Part shown: positions 12,181 through 22,910 of the stretch, one piece after another
How positions within the stretch are numbered: the stretch's first letter is position 1
Layout of the letters: each line of letters starts with the position of its first letter
Source: Chaetoderma sp. LZ-2023a
Taxonomy: Eukaryota; Mollusca; Caudofoveata; Chaetodermatida; Chaetodermatidae
Direction of reading: 5' to 3'
Assembly: GCA_034401795.1 (NCBI GenBank)
Contig: CM067373.1
Coordinates: 91,408,996-91,472,995, forward strand
Length of the DNA stretch: 64,000 bases
Translations under genes and position numbers: made by a program
Notes under the pieces: model-generated
What the model was told of the DNA's origin: nothing
The model's database searches: none
Seen by the model: only the letters and a program-made list of their open reading frames with translations

Positions 12181-14395
12181 CGATCGATACTGAAGAAAAT
12201 TGACAAGTTAAATAATTTCCTAGATATGAGTGCACATGAGTTTGGGATTATTGGAATTACGGAGACTTGGCTAAAAAATAAACTCACCTACTACTCTAGT
12301 TAACAAGAATAACTATACATTTATCGCAAGGCACATATCTGACAAAATTAACAAAAATGGTGAAGGTGGTGTAGGCATGTAGATAAAAGACAATATTCAA
12401 TTCATTGTGCGTGAAAACCTTTCCATGATCGAAGAATACATTGAAACAATATTTATCAAAATTTTGACTAAGAATCGTAGAAATAAAATTGTTGGTACAA
12501 TCTACAGGCCTCCTGACAGTAACAACAAACAATTCATTGAAGCTTTGAGCAGAATTCTGGATATAACACAAAAGGAAAATAAAACAGCCTACCTTATGGA
12601 TCATTTCAATATTGATCTGCAGCAACAGAAATGTTGTCATACCAAAGACTTCATTAACTTATTAAATACTTACTTTTACTATCTGACAATGACCAAACCA
12701 ACTAGAATAACTGAATCTACAGCGACCATCATTGACACCATATTCTGCAATAACATTAATCGCAATATCAGTAAAACTCATGTCGGAATTTTTGTAACTG
12801 ATATCTCAGATCATTTACCTATATTTCTCCTAGAAAAACAACAAACATACCAGAAAAATTCGAGCAGGAAAAATTTAAATGCAGAGATTACTGTCAGGTC
12901 AACATTGAAACATTTAGAAGGTCTATGTCAAAGGTCGATTGGAGCATAGTAACAGTCATTCAGTCTTGTGAGCATGCCTACAACAAATTTCATGACATTT
13001 GCACGACTATTTTTGAACAAAGCTTTCCAATGAAAGAAAGTAAAATATATAAGCACAACTCAACTAAACCTTGGCTTACAAACGGATTAATAGCTGCCTG
13101 TCATACAAAACATCAGCTTTACTTAACATTTATCAAGTGTCAAACTAAATATAATGAACTTCAGTTTTAAAAATATAGAAATAAATTAGACCAAATAATA
13201 AAAACAGCTAAGAAAACATTTTATCACAAGAAATTCGGACAGTCTAAAAATGACATAATAGAAACATGGAAAACCATTAAATCACTTTTAAATAAGACCA
13301 ATACAGCACAACAGACACAATTTCTTCATGAGAATAAGGTCATTACAGATAAATTCGAAATTGCCAATGGATTCAATGATTATTTCGTAAATATAGGACC
13401 AGAACTTTTGAACAAAATCCAATCACCATCTAAGAAATATTTTTCGGATTACCTTACAGGCAGCTATCAATCAGCATTCTTCGTCAACCCTACTAACACT
13501 GAAGAGATCCTTGATGTTCTAAACACACTCAACCCAGCCAAAAGTGTCGGAATCGATGGTTTTAAGTGGCACATTTATAAAACCTGTGCTATGGATATCC
13601 TTATCCCACTCAGTTACATTTGCAACTTATCCCTGGCACAAGGCATTTCCCCATCAAAACTAAAAATAGCACGTGTTACACCAATTTATAAAGCCAAGGA
13701 TTCTATTAACTTCTCAAACTACAGGCCAGTCTCAAAACTTCCACTTTTCTCCAAGTTACTAGAACGCCTAATGCACAATCGACTGACAAATTACCTGGAC
13801 ACAAAGTAAATTTTATACAAATCACAAAATGGATTTTGTCAGAAACATTCAACAATGCATGCAATAGCTGAAATGACCGAAAAAATTATTGAATCACTGA
13901 AAAAAAACCCCAAAGTATAATAGGCATCTTCTTAGACCTTTCAAAAGCTTTCAACACTATCAACCACCAGATCTTACTAGAAAAGCTTGCCTATTATGGT
14001 ATAAGAGGCAGTGCACTCACCTGGTTTCAGAACTACCTAGGTAAAAGAACACAATGCGTACAATATAATGAGATATGCTCTGAAAACAGGCAATTAACTT
14101 GTGGTGTTCCTTAAGGATCTATTCTTGGCCCTCTGCTGTTCCTTCTTTACATGAATGATCTACCTAACATATGCAAGCACATGCCATTAATACTGTTCAC
14201 TGATGACGCAAATGCTTTTTGCTGCGATGACAACATAGACACGAAGTCAAAAAAGGAAATAAGGAAATGGAAGAAATTACTAACTGGTTTTCAATAAACA
14301 AATCATTGAATGTTGACAAACCAAATTATTTGTTATTTACAAATCTCAAACTAAAAAAAGATGAAATTCCAAAAATCTACATAAACAAGGAATAA
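12181..14395 (+). pseudogene. L2/CR1-like LINE: endonuclease and reverse transcriptase, broken
   Basis: The endonuclease begins with FGIIGITETWLK (about 12240-12275), then IVGTIYRPPDSNNKQF, AYLMDHFNIDLQQQ (GDFN box changed to DHFN), TIIDTIFCNN and VTDISDHLPIF. The linker (12925-13400) has FEQSFPMKESK and TAKKTFYHKKF. The RT follows: [86 protein letters not shown], CGVPxGSILGPLLFLLYMNDL and the active-site LFTDDAN. In-frame stops are seen at 12380-12382, 13168-13170, 13807-13809 and 14112-14114, with a frame change near 13905. It ends at about 14395 against the next LINE. This is the most complete LINE of the window. Confidence 0.85.
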
Positions 14396-15245
14396 ATTGA
14401 GGAGGCCCCATTTGCCGCTTCTTTGTATCCCTAAGTGAGATGCACAGCCTGGTGAAGATACCTCCACATCACATAAGAAGAATTGAGTCTTCTCCTTCTT
14501 ACAGTCAGAGAGAATGACACATTTCTTTGGCTGGAGCTCATAAAATTGGTTAACACTGTAATGACTAGAACTATTCAACATACTCTGCAGGTTGTTTTCA
14601 CTATTTACTATTAAGCTGATGTCGTCTGCACATGTCGGGGCTGCACAATGCACAGTTCCAATGCTTGCTCCATTTCCTGAGGCATCTAAGGTGTCAAGCA
14701 GGTCATTGATGTACAGCTTGTACTGTTGACAGTATTCCTCTTTCTTTGCCCAATGCCTTGCATAAAGGGAATAGGATCTGAAAGCTGGCCGTTCCATTTT
14801 ACTCTGGTAGTAGCATTAATGTGGAGGTCTCTGATGAGGATCCATGTAACACCTTTTATGCCTGCAAAATAGAGTTTGTTTACAAGACTTGCATAGTTCA
14901 CCACATCAAATGCTGATTTGGCATCGAGAAGGGCAACATAGTTATTACACCTTTTGCTTCACGACACAGCACTACACTCTTGTAGCAGCATGGCACTATG
15001 CATAGGGGATATCCCCAAGGTGAAACCAAACTGTAAATAGCTTTGAAACTTGAATATTTTCTGCTGTATGTTAAGCTTTAGCACCATCTCTAGGGGTTTG
15101 CATATCATTGACGTCACTGTTAATCCGCGGTATGAGGAGGCTTGGTTTGGACTTCCCTTCTTCTTGTAGACTGGTGTTAGCAGACTGACTTTAAGGCCTG
15201 CAGGAATGGTTGTAGAACAGCTTCTTATCACTGGTTTTAGCTTCG
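14396..15245 (-). pseudogene. Non-LTR reverse transcriptase fragment, clade not assigned
   Basis: Minus-strand RT blocks in order: LKVSLLTPVYKKKGSPNQASSYRG and LTVTSMICKPLEMVL (14959-15231), LQFGFTLGISPMHSAMLLQE, then DAKSAFDVVNYASLVNKLYF (14880-14935), RVKWNGQLSDPIPFMQGI, YKLYINDLLDTLDAS and the active-site box PTCADDISLIV (about 14600-14640). It differs from the CR1-like fragments around it by the SSYRGLTVT and DAKSAFDVV signatures. Frames change between blocks, so it is dead and 5' truncated. Confidence 0.8.
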
Positions 15246-15345
15246 AAATGATGATGATGCTGACGATGATTCAAGATTCTTTATTTCCATATAGGTAAAT
15301 AATTTAACAATTCAATACAGGCATCCACCAAAGATGATGATGATG
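15246..15345 (-). repeat. LINE 3' tail, minus strand
   Basis: On the minus strand it reads GGAAATAAAGAATCTTGAAT followed by ATG-type units, the form of a LINE tail with AATAAA and TTGAATC units. It lies just beyond the 5' end of the RT fragment and belongs to a different, otherwise unseen copy. Confidence 0.45.
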
Positions 15346-15514
15346 ACTAGTTTGAATGAAATCAGTAAGGATGGGATAAACATTTGATAGTTGCAACTGA
15401 CGAATTCAAACTGTTGATCAATCATATACAAATAAACACTCTGTCATAAATATGAAGTACTTCGTCCAGGGATGAATTGAATGTCTGAGATGGAGTCATT
15501 ACTTAATGAATGTT

Positions 15515-15612
15515 CTGTTGAAAATTTCGAAACTGCTCATTTCGACTGGGCGCCAGTGATGCCACATGGCAGCGTCAGCACCCACTCATACCAGTCATGA
15601 AGTATTCAACAG
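15515..15612. repeat. HP1 hairpin repeat
   Basis: Arms CTGTTGAAAATTTCGAAACT and GTATTCAACAG close on GGCGCCAGTGATGCC-type loop sequence. It is a divergent copy of the hairpin seen in R1. Confidence 0.5.
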
Positions 15613-15664
15613 CTCAGCTGTATAGTATATTTTCTCTTTGAAATTTAAACTGTTTATGTGGATC

Positions 15665-15885
15665 AAGGACCAAAGGGTTAATAAGGAAGTAGTAAATGTA
15701 ATGTCTGATTTTATAATTGTTTGTGTAAGTACTGTCTTGTCTAATTTATATATACCTGTATATATGTGTGTAAGGTGTCCGCCATAACAATAGGCACTGC
15801 CTTGGGCGGACAATCTGGTATGATTTGTGAATTCGTTTACCCTGGAATTATTGAATAAATAATCTTGAATCTTGAATCTCTATAT
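15665..15885 (+). repeat. LINE 3' tail, uninterrupted copy
   Basis: Reads AATGTCTGATTTTATAATTG, ACTGTCTTGTCTAATTTATA, GGTGTCCGCCATAACAATAG and ends in TTGAATAAATAATC followed by TTGAATC units. The pieces at 5865-5980 and 7581-7665 match it, which makes it the empty-site reference for the LINE insertion there. The terminal heptamer repeat is a typical CR1-like tail. Confidence 0.65.
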
Positions 15886-16734
15886 AGATGAAGACAAGAA
15901 AAAGCGCTCTGCATTATATATATGTGCCGCGGTTTAATCGACACTTTATTTTAAATCGATATTCTTCAGTCCCTTTCAGGAAATCTATGGGAACACACAT
16001 CGGCGAATGTAGTAAGTCAGATGTTGCTCATCATTTTGTTGCTTGTATGGTTACTTTGACTCGAATTTGCTTGAACCTGCGTTTAACAGTTTGTGTAATA
16101 TGTTTCCGTGACTTGACTTCGGGCTCCAGCCAACTTCCACAATGCATTGCCGCGATTGCGCTTACTACTTTAATCTAGTGGTATACTGAGAGCAGGTAGT
16201 TAAACCGCCTATATCCTTATTCTTACCCCTCACTAAAAGAGGTAACTCGCGTTTATTTCTGTTATTTAATTTTAACACTATAGCCGCTAGCGAAAAGTCA
16301 CTCATAGATGATAGAAGTATTACATTACTTATTAAAATGTTGTAGACATTGAAAACATTATAAATAATTTTATTTATAGTGTTTTAACCAGATTTCGTGG
16401 CAAACCAAAAGCCCATAGTAACCCTATGGGAGGTGTTAGAATCAAGATATAGCCTTTAAACCTCTGCTGAGCTCTGTTCCTAAACATTAAGGCTTCCAGT
16501 TGCTATTTACATTTAAAAATGTATCTATAATTATAATATTAAGAATACAGTGGATACGGCAGTTCTGGATCATTTCATTTGATTTCATAGGATAGCACTG
16601 TGTACTCATCATCATCATATCATAGAACTTAAGCCTAAGACTTTTGTTAGTCCCGGCTGTTACAAAATAACACAAATACTTTGCGACGCTTTATGAGAGA
16701 GGAAGTGATTTTTGCTTTACCGATTGCATATTTA

Positions 16735-16739
<5 letters not shown>
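15886..16739. other. Unassigned AT-rich DNA
   Basis: No gene is supported. A 96-codon open frame at 15888-16178 has no recognisable motif. A short CATCATCATCAT run lies near 16607. Nothing else stands out. Confidence 0.4.

Positions 16740-16804
<65 letters not shown>
16740..16804. repeat. TA dinucleotide microsatellite, about 65 bp
   Basis: Uninterrupted TA alternation, preceded by TTTATTAATT. No function is inferred. Confidence 0.97.
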
Positions 16805-16807
<3 letters not shown>

Positions 16808-16953
16808 GAGTTGCAGACTTCTGCACCCAATACTACAGCTCTCATTTAGTCAATGGTGTTTCCATAGCAAATTTTCAATGTAAAAATTCTGGATTTGATG
16901 TATTTACAAAATATACATCAGATTTGTGGACTTGTGTGCTTCGGTGTATGACG

Positions 16954-17003
16954 AAAATGACCGCCAGCTAAAATGACCGCGCCCGGGACAAGAATGACCG
17001 CTA
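16954..17003 (+). repeat. Left inverted terminus of AATGACCGC element
   Basis: Contains AATGACCGC at about 16956, 16971 and 16993, with a further copy just inside at about 17013. It aligns inverted with 20071-20120. Confidence 0.7.
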
Positions 17004-17042
17004 TTATGGCGATAATGACCGCCACTGCGAATTTATATTTTG

Positions 17043-17220
17043 ACTTCTATTACCCGGGGAGGGGGGGGGGGGTGTGTGGTGGTGGTGGTTCCGGGTTTTG
17101 CTGCTCCTATAGTGTATCCCCCATAGCGCCCCCTGAGGTGTTTTGCCCTTCAGCACCCCCACCCCACATCCACCCACCCCCACCCTGTCCAAGTACCTTC
17201 ATACGCCACTGAAATGGGAG
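17043..17220. repeat. G-rich then C-rich low-complexity block
   Basis: ACCCGGGGAGG leads into a run of G, then GTGTGGTGGTGGTGG; 70 bases on the strand turns C-rich (CACCCCCACCCCACATCC). The G-rich half has several G3+ runs able to form a quadruplex. The open frames here are low-complexity artefacts. Confidence 0.6.
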
Positions 17221-17276
17221 TTTGTAACCAACGGTAATAATATGATAAACCCATCTGATGTCAACGCAAGAGCCAT

Positions 17277-17615
17277 TTAAAGGTGCATATTCACAGCAAA
17301 TGCCTGACAATTAAATTGTTACAATTGTAGACTTTTAAAGGCCCAAATCGTGTGCCTAGATGCATAAACGAAACAAATCTTAACATATGATAGTTTTATT
17401 CCGTGTAAATTATGATACTTTTTAGCTGTGAATTTGAAATAGGGACTCGTGTCTCTAATTACATTTTTGCACCTTAAAAAAATTATATTAATTTATACTT
17501 GACGAAATCATATGTTAAGATTTTTTCGTTTCTTTACGTCTAAGCCCACAGTTTAAGCCTCCAAAACTACACAATTTTATTTTCAAGCATTCTGCTGTGA
17601 ATATACACCTTTAAA
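17277..17615. mobile_element. TTAA-flanked palindromic MITE
   Basis: Starts TTAAAGGTGCATATTCACAG and ends CTGTGAATATACACCTTTAA; further arms are TAGACTTTTAAAGGC / GTTTAAGCCTCCAAAAC and CTTAACATATGAT / ATCATATGTTAAG. The flanking TTAA on each side is the target preference of piggyBac-type transposases. No coding capacity. About 340 bp. Confidence 0.65.
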
Positions 17616-17884
17616 AATTATACAAAGCCAAGTACAGAGTGTGTGCGTGATATAGACATAAGCGGTCAGCGTTGCAGAACATCACTAGGGGGGAGGGATG
17701 TTTATAATACTATTACATGAAAGCACCGAGTTATAAATTTTGATATAAATATATTTTGAATTGTAAGCTCAACGAAACAGCTGAATGATAATTAACCCTT
17801 CACATGTCACATGACCAACGGAGGTATCTTAAGGCAATAGAAAAATCTTTTACAAGTGAGGAAAAATTTATTTTAGAACAATCC

Positions 17885-18045
17885 CCCTGTTAAAGTTGCG
17901 TATTCACACTAAACTGCTTTAAAATAAATTTATAAAAATTGTAGACTTTTAGAGGATTAAATTGTGTGCCTATATGAATGAAACAAGATACATCTTAACA
18001 TATGTACGGTGATTTCATATAATCTTTTTAATTTGCGAAATTGAA
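17885..18045 (+). repeat. Half-copy of the TTAA palindromic MITE
   Basis: TTAAAGTTGCGTATTCACAC, then TTGTAGACTTTTAGAGG and CATCTTAACATATG repeat the left half of the element at 17277. The right half is missing or not recognisable. Confidence 0.55.
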
Positions 18046-18753
18046 TTAGAGACACGCATACATATTTCGAGACACGAGAGTTGCCAGCAGTAACAAATAC
18101 CACCACATTGCATAATACTCTTAATAGCAGTAATGTGATATAACCGCCATTGAAGCGAAGAGAATTATCATCTGGGTTACCCGTGATTGTTCAAATTGAC
18201 TTAATAATGGTAACAATCATGATAACAACAAAGACGTCTGCACATGTCTCTGGATAAGGTGACATGAAGAAATCCCGTGAAAACATGCTTGCAATAAACA
18301 CCTGTAATCTAGATATCTATCCAGGTGAGACGCCGAATAATAGAGATACACAATATAGCTTGCGTGTCTGCGGAAGACATTGTTTGCCAACTAAGTTTAA
18401 TTCCACCGAGGCGTGTTTGCAGCTAGTGTTATGTAACTCTATGATCAAAGCCAATGTTGAAGATCTCCCATTAAATAGAAACATGTTTGCACGAGATATG
18501 AGATGGTTGTTGATTTTTGTTCAATTTACCTATCATGCAATACTAACCAGCATGTATGAATCGTTGCAGTAATTGGACGCCATATTCTTTGCATCTATTG
18601 TCTGTAAAAGTCGGGAATTTTCAAAGAAGTAGGCTTATATCTGTCTTGCTATATAGTGTTCTTGCTGTATGACGGCACAACGAGCCGTGTAACATGTTTT
18701 TTCGATGATCAGAAATGTAATCTTATTTATGATTCATATTGATGTATTAAATA
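18046..18753. other. Unassigned DNA inside the AATGACCGC element
   Basis: No gene is supported. The open frame 18264-18572 has no family motif, biased composition or start context that would support a real protein. Confidence 0.4.
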
Positions 18754-19056
18754 TTGTTGATTATTTTCAAACTAATCTGACTGTCATCGGCAGCCGGGAC
18801 AGCAGTAGGTTCCAGCGAAATGGATTTCAAATTTTTTATCTGTCTATATATATATGGGCAATATTATTTCAATAAACTCATGCATAAGAAATATATGGTG
18901 TAGGTGTAACGTGTTTTCACGTGTCAAAATTTTGGATAAAAAAACAACCATTTATTTAACAGGTAATATGTGGCGAATATTTTGAACAAAATTTGACTAG
19001 GACTGGCAGACTGACAGCAATATGTTCCAGTGAAATATGTTTCAAAATATTCAGCA
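18754..19056. repeat. Two degraded HP1 hairpins
   Basis: Copy one at about 18754-18835 (TTGATTATTTTCAAACTAAT / GTTCCAGCG...TTTCAAATT) and copy two at about 18975-19056 (CGAATATTTTGAACAAAATT / ATGTTTCAAAATATTCAGC). Both keep the inverted GAATATTTTGAA core. Confidence 0.5.
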
Positions 19057-19426
19057 TTGTGTATTTCAATCCTTCGCGGAAAGTACTGCATACTTATGCA
19101 TACATGTTAGCTGAAAGTAGTTGCTGTCAGCATTAATTGGTTTAGGGATTTATTTGTATGAAGAAATTGTACAACTTTAGCCATTTTGGCGTTAAAATCA
19201 CAGGGCATTTGTAGGAGTGTATGCATTGTTATCTCGCCCACCCAGTCCCCCTGCTTGCATAACATGTACGCTAATTGCAGGAAACCATTAAAATGGTAGC
19301 GTATGTCCGCCTGAATACACATCTAAGACTAGACATATAATAAAACAATGATGATTCCTCTGTCCAATGAACTATCAGTAACGATTGCAACGAATCAGAA
19401 TGCACATGTATTTGCGCGTCATCTAT

Positions 19427-19605
19427 CAGATTCAAGTAGCAGATCAGTCTGTAATAAACTTTTGACCCTTACAGACGCAAACTAACTAGACTCAAAATTT
19501 TCACAAATTTCTTTGCGTGTATCAGATTCAGGTAGCAGATCAGTCTGTAATACACTTTTGACCCTTACAGACTCAAAAATTTTCACAAATTTCTTTGCGT
19601 ATTAG
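19427..19605 (+). repeat. Tandem duplication, unit about 90 bp
   Basis: ATCAGATTCAAGTAGCAGAT...TTCTTTGCGTGT is followed directly by ATCAGATTCAGGTAGCAGAT...TTCTTTGCGTAT. The units share CAGTCTGTAATA, CTTTTGACCCTTACAGAC and TTTTCACAAATTTC. The second unit is slightly shorter. The high identity indicates a recent local duplication. Confidence 0.85.
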
Positions 19606-20070
19606 ACATTTTTGTTTCAAAGATTTCCGTACCTCTTGAGAAACTCATTTGTAGTGAAAATAATCAAACTTGCGAAATTTTTCAATTTTATTTATTTGCT
19701 AATTGATAATTTCAAAATTCAGCGTATCATACGCAAATATAAATTGTTAAAATCTTATACTTTTAGAGGCTTCAATTGTAGCACTAAACTTCTTCTAAAT
19801 ATCTTTGAGCACTCTAGCGTTATCTAGTAGACGTACAGTGTTCACTTTTTAAATTGCTACTTCCGGAATTTTCGTTCCCTTCTTTAGGCACAGTCTACGC
19901 GACGGTACCTGAAAAAAAACCCACACAAATTTTATATAAGTTAAATTAGATCGGACCTCGTAGTAGGCACCATATTATTTTATTTTATAACTTATATACG
20001 CATATAGAATATTCATTCGTAGCGGATAGTAGTTATTGTTAGGCTTATTAGGAATACCATAGGAATACTA
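19606..20070. other. Unassigned AT-rich DNA inside the AATGACCGC element
   Basis: No gene or repeat is recognised here. An open frame at 19612-19827 is AT-driven and lysine/isoleucine-rich without motifs. Confidence 0.4.
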
Positions 20071-20120
20071 TAGCGGTCATTTTCGTCCCTACCGCGGTCA
20101 TTTTAGCTCGCGGTCATTAT
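20071..20120 (-). repeat. Right inverted terminus of AATGACCGC element
   Basis: On the minus strand reads ATAATGACCGCGAGC, AAAATGACCGCGG, GGGACGAAAATGACCGCTA. It pairs with 16954-17003. Confidence 0.7.
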
Positions 20121-20164
20121 GGACTGAGATCGTGTGGTTCTACACCTATTCCAGTAGTCTAGAT

Positions 20165-20849
20165 GCTGTTTGCATGCTATGTACAAAATTTAGGAAAATT
20201 CGTGCAGTTTCCATCCCAGCCTAGCAGTGTTGTTAACAAGCATAATCTTTGCTGTGTTCGAGGATGTGTGTAAGACCTGCAACCGCCAGCTGCGTTATGC
20301 CGCCTACAGAAGCAGATCACTGACCTGGCGTGAGCTGCGGTATGCCACCCAGTGTTTAACATGGTACCATCGGAATACTGTGCCTCATACTTCATCTTGA
20401 TTCATCTCAAGATCCATCCAACATTTGTCCAGTCTGCACTCAAAGCACTTGAGACTTGGTGCCATTACTACTTCCTGAAAGCCATTCCAGACATCTGTTA
20501 CGCGATTTATGAAGGAATACTTCTTGAGGTCAAGTCTAGAGAAGGACTTAAACAGCCTGGAGCTGTGTCCTCTTGTGTCTCCATTACTGAATCTTAGCAG
20601 ATCTCTGGTGACCCTGTTGTCATAGCTTCCATGAACAATCTTGTAAAGCTCGATAAAGTCAAATTTTATCTCCTGGTCCTTCCAAAATTTATCCAGCCGT
20701 ACCTCGAACTTAAGCACTGATGTAGTATTTACTAGAGTACTCCAGACTTGCCAACCCCTACGGATTGTCCATAGTTTGTACAGAAATAGCATCCAAACTA
20801 CGCATACATGTACGGGTGGCGAGTGAAAATACAGAAATAAAAATTGCAA
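20165..20849 (-). pseudogene. LINE ORF2 C-terminus with a duplicated tail
   Basis: The minus-strand frame at 20385-20849 reads FDFIELYKIVHGSYDNRVTRD, RFSNGDTRGHSSRLFKSF, RLDLKKYSFINRVTDVWNGF and QEVVMAPSLKCFECRLDKCW, the CR1/Jockey-type ORF2 end (GDxIExYKI, TRGHSxxL, FFxxRVxxxWN, FKxRLDxxW). Upstream of that block the same frame already contains TTSVLKFEVRLDKFWKD, another version of the final FKxRLDxxW block. The 3' untranslated part continues to about 20165. The frame is open across all of this but lacks the RT. Confidence 0.75.
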
Positions 20850-21531
20850 TTACGGTAATACAGACAAGGTGTTAAAATTGCGAATTTCCATTTGTGGGTC
20901 TATAAAAACGGCGTCTGCTTATCAAAACACACGTCACCTTCCATTATGTCAAGATATGATAATTGCTCAATCTAGCCGATATTTGAGAATAGCCCATAGA
21001 GTTAAAATGCCAGTAGAGTGCTTATGCTCATACCTTTATTTTGGTATATTATATACATGTGGCCTCCAAACGGGACTCAATTCTCTTGATAATTTGAAGA
21101 GAATTTGAATAGAGGTAAATTTTATATTTTTTTATGAGAAATGAAATTGTATTGGCTATATCAATCTGACACTATGTGATAGAATTAGCATAAGCGCTCT
21201 ACAGCTATTCTATTTCTATGAAACAGACTGCCAAGATTCTCGGATCTTGTTAATCGGCATTTTTAGCCGTATTACAGCGTTGGATTAATAGAATGCGAAA
21301 GTTACCACTATGCGAGACTCCCGGAAGTTTGTTTGTTTATGATGGCTACAGTTTGCAATTAAACTATATAAATATACCGATGTAAATCGAAAATCAGGCA
21401 TTCAAAGCGTGAGAAGATCAAATAATCTTCATATTTTAATATAATAAGTTTTTACCGAAATATTGTAACATGAATTTCGTGGTAATATATATTTCCGTGA
21501 TCATTGTATGATATTTTGTGCACAGTGGTTG
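20850..21531. other. Unassigned DNA left of DIRS B1
   Basis: No gene is supported. The sequence is AT-rich and the open frames have no motifs. It ends at the left terminus of the DIRS element. Confidence 0.4.
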
Positions 21532-21830
21532 TTATTACACCACAAAAACATCCATTACCGTTCAATCACTACTTGCTAAATCAATTATCTGCATTTTGCT
21601 ATCAGAATAAGATTTTTATGCCTGCATACACACCTCCCCATGCCTAATCCTATTCCTATGGACCCTCAACCAGGCTACTGGTTGAGTCCCATCTCCAGCC
21701 TACCATCAGGTATAGACTGGCACCAGTCTATACTCACCTCATAGTGACGCTTGTCGCTAAGCGCGCTCGCGCATGCGCATTGGAGCCCGAATAGGAAACA
21801 GATTCACTTTTCAATTATTCTGCAGCAGAA
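21532..21830 (+). repeat. Left inverted terminal repeat of DIRS B1
   Basis: Matches the right repeat (about 30950-31261) in inverted orientation. It contains two near-perfect hairpins: CTCAACCAG / CTGGTTGAG (21665-21686, four-base loop) and TATAGACTGG / CCAGTCTATA (21711-21732, two-base loop). The right copy keeps both. Confidence 0.85.
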
Positions 21831-22129
21831 TAGTTGTCTAAAAATATTTAAATAAGTTTTTGTGTTTTGCGCTGTGTCAGTGATACCTTTTGACTTTATA
21901 TCTCGGAAGAATATGCCCAATATGAAGTCAATCCTCCCTAAGTTACGTCTAGTTGTATTTATATGGTATCTTATAGACAAATTTTATATATTACCGGTTT
22001 TCGCGAAGATCGTTTTGCTTCGTGGTATCTTGATTATTATGCCTATCCTTAATTCATCATCATCATTAATAATGTCCAGTCCATTTCTAGAGCCTGTAAC
22101 GTATTGTCAGATAAGTCAAAATGTTCATC

Positions 22130-22910
22130 GTCAGAATGTGATCGTCATCACTATATCGAGTTCGCCGGGCACATCTGTGCGAAGTGTACATCCTGTACAC
22201 CCTATTCTATGTGTGGAATTTGTAAAGGGTGGCCGTTTTCGGTAGCGAAAGCATTTAAATTTTATTTTTAAAGATTTGTCTGTCACAATCGCTGCCCTCT
22301 GGTCGTCCTTCCCCTTCCTCCGTTGCTAGAAAGGCAAAGGCGGTGTCCTTTGCTCAATCCTCTGTTCCGTTATCGGTAGCAACGGAGGGGGGAAACTCAT
22401 CGGGAAATTCGGACGCCATAATGGCGCTTTTTGCGAGATTTGAATTGTTTGCCACAGTGTTGACAAAATCGCTCGATGAACGAATTTCTTCTGCGATAAA
22501 AGAGGCCAAAAAGCAGGAAAGCTCGTCAAGTTCGGAGGATAGCCCTCTGACCTCTAGGCAGGTGTTGGTATCACCGAAGCAGAAGACAAGAGCATCCAGG
22601 CTCTTGAAGGTGTGCTCGGAGAGTGCATCAGATAAAATCCACTTAAGACTTGAGGGTGATGGGCATAACCCTCAAGCAGTGGTGGCGTCGGCTGAAACCG
22701 GCGTCCATGAGGCCAGTCCTTATGATAATGCCAATTTTACGGTGGTTCCGGTAGTTACAGTTGTCTCTAGAGCGCCCGTTTCTAAGAGGTCGATACCTAG
22801 TCTTGCTAGTTCCGGTTCCGTTGTGGTGGACTCGGGTCCTTTGGACTCGGGTTTACTTCCGTTTTCCGAACGATCTGGTACCTACTTCCGTTTCCGGTTC
22901 TATTAGCGCT
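22130..22910 (+). pseudogene. DIRS B1 ORF1-like (Gag-like) region
   Basis: A short segment reads HICAKCTSC followed by MCGICKGWP, a CxxCxxC...CxxCxxW knuckle also present in B2 and, in another form, in DIRS A. Downstream a frame at 22343-22906 reads MALFARFELFATVLTKSLDE (predicted helical) then a serine/acidic stretch SSSSSEDSP. DIRS ORF1 proteins are poorly conserved, so the assignment rests on position and on the matching copy at 47.7-48.5 kb. Fossil. Confidence 0.6.

Larger units (their letters stand above)
16954..20120. mobile_element. Probable non-autonomous DNA transposon with AATGACCGC-repeat termini
   Basis: A 50-bp sequence at 16954-17003 recurs inverted at 20071-20120 with about seven mismatches. 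Both ends are made of the 9-mer AATGACCGC: four copies in and next to the left end and three in the right end, joined by AGCTAAA and GGGAC spacers. The 3.1 kb between them holds no transposase: only small hairpins, a TTAA-type MITE, a G-rich tract and a tandem duplication. No target duplication was found at these bounds. The superfamily is unknown; it could be an element deleted for its transposase or two independent copies of a smaller repeat in opposite orientation. Confidence 0.55.

Noticed and set aside
16973-17310. Pro/His-rich and Gly-rich frames
   Set aside because: They come from the G-rich/C-rich low-complexity block.
18264-18572. 102-codon open frame as a possible host gene
   Set aside because: It has no recognisable domain, no splice context examined in support, and lies within a probable transposon.
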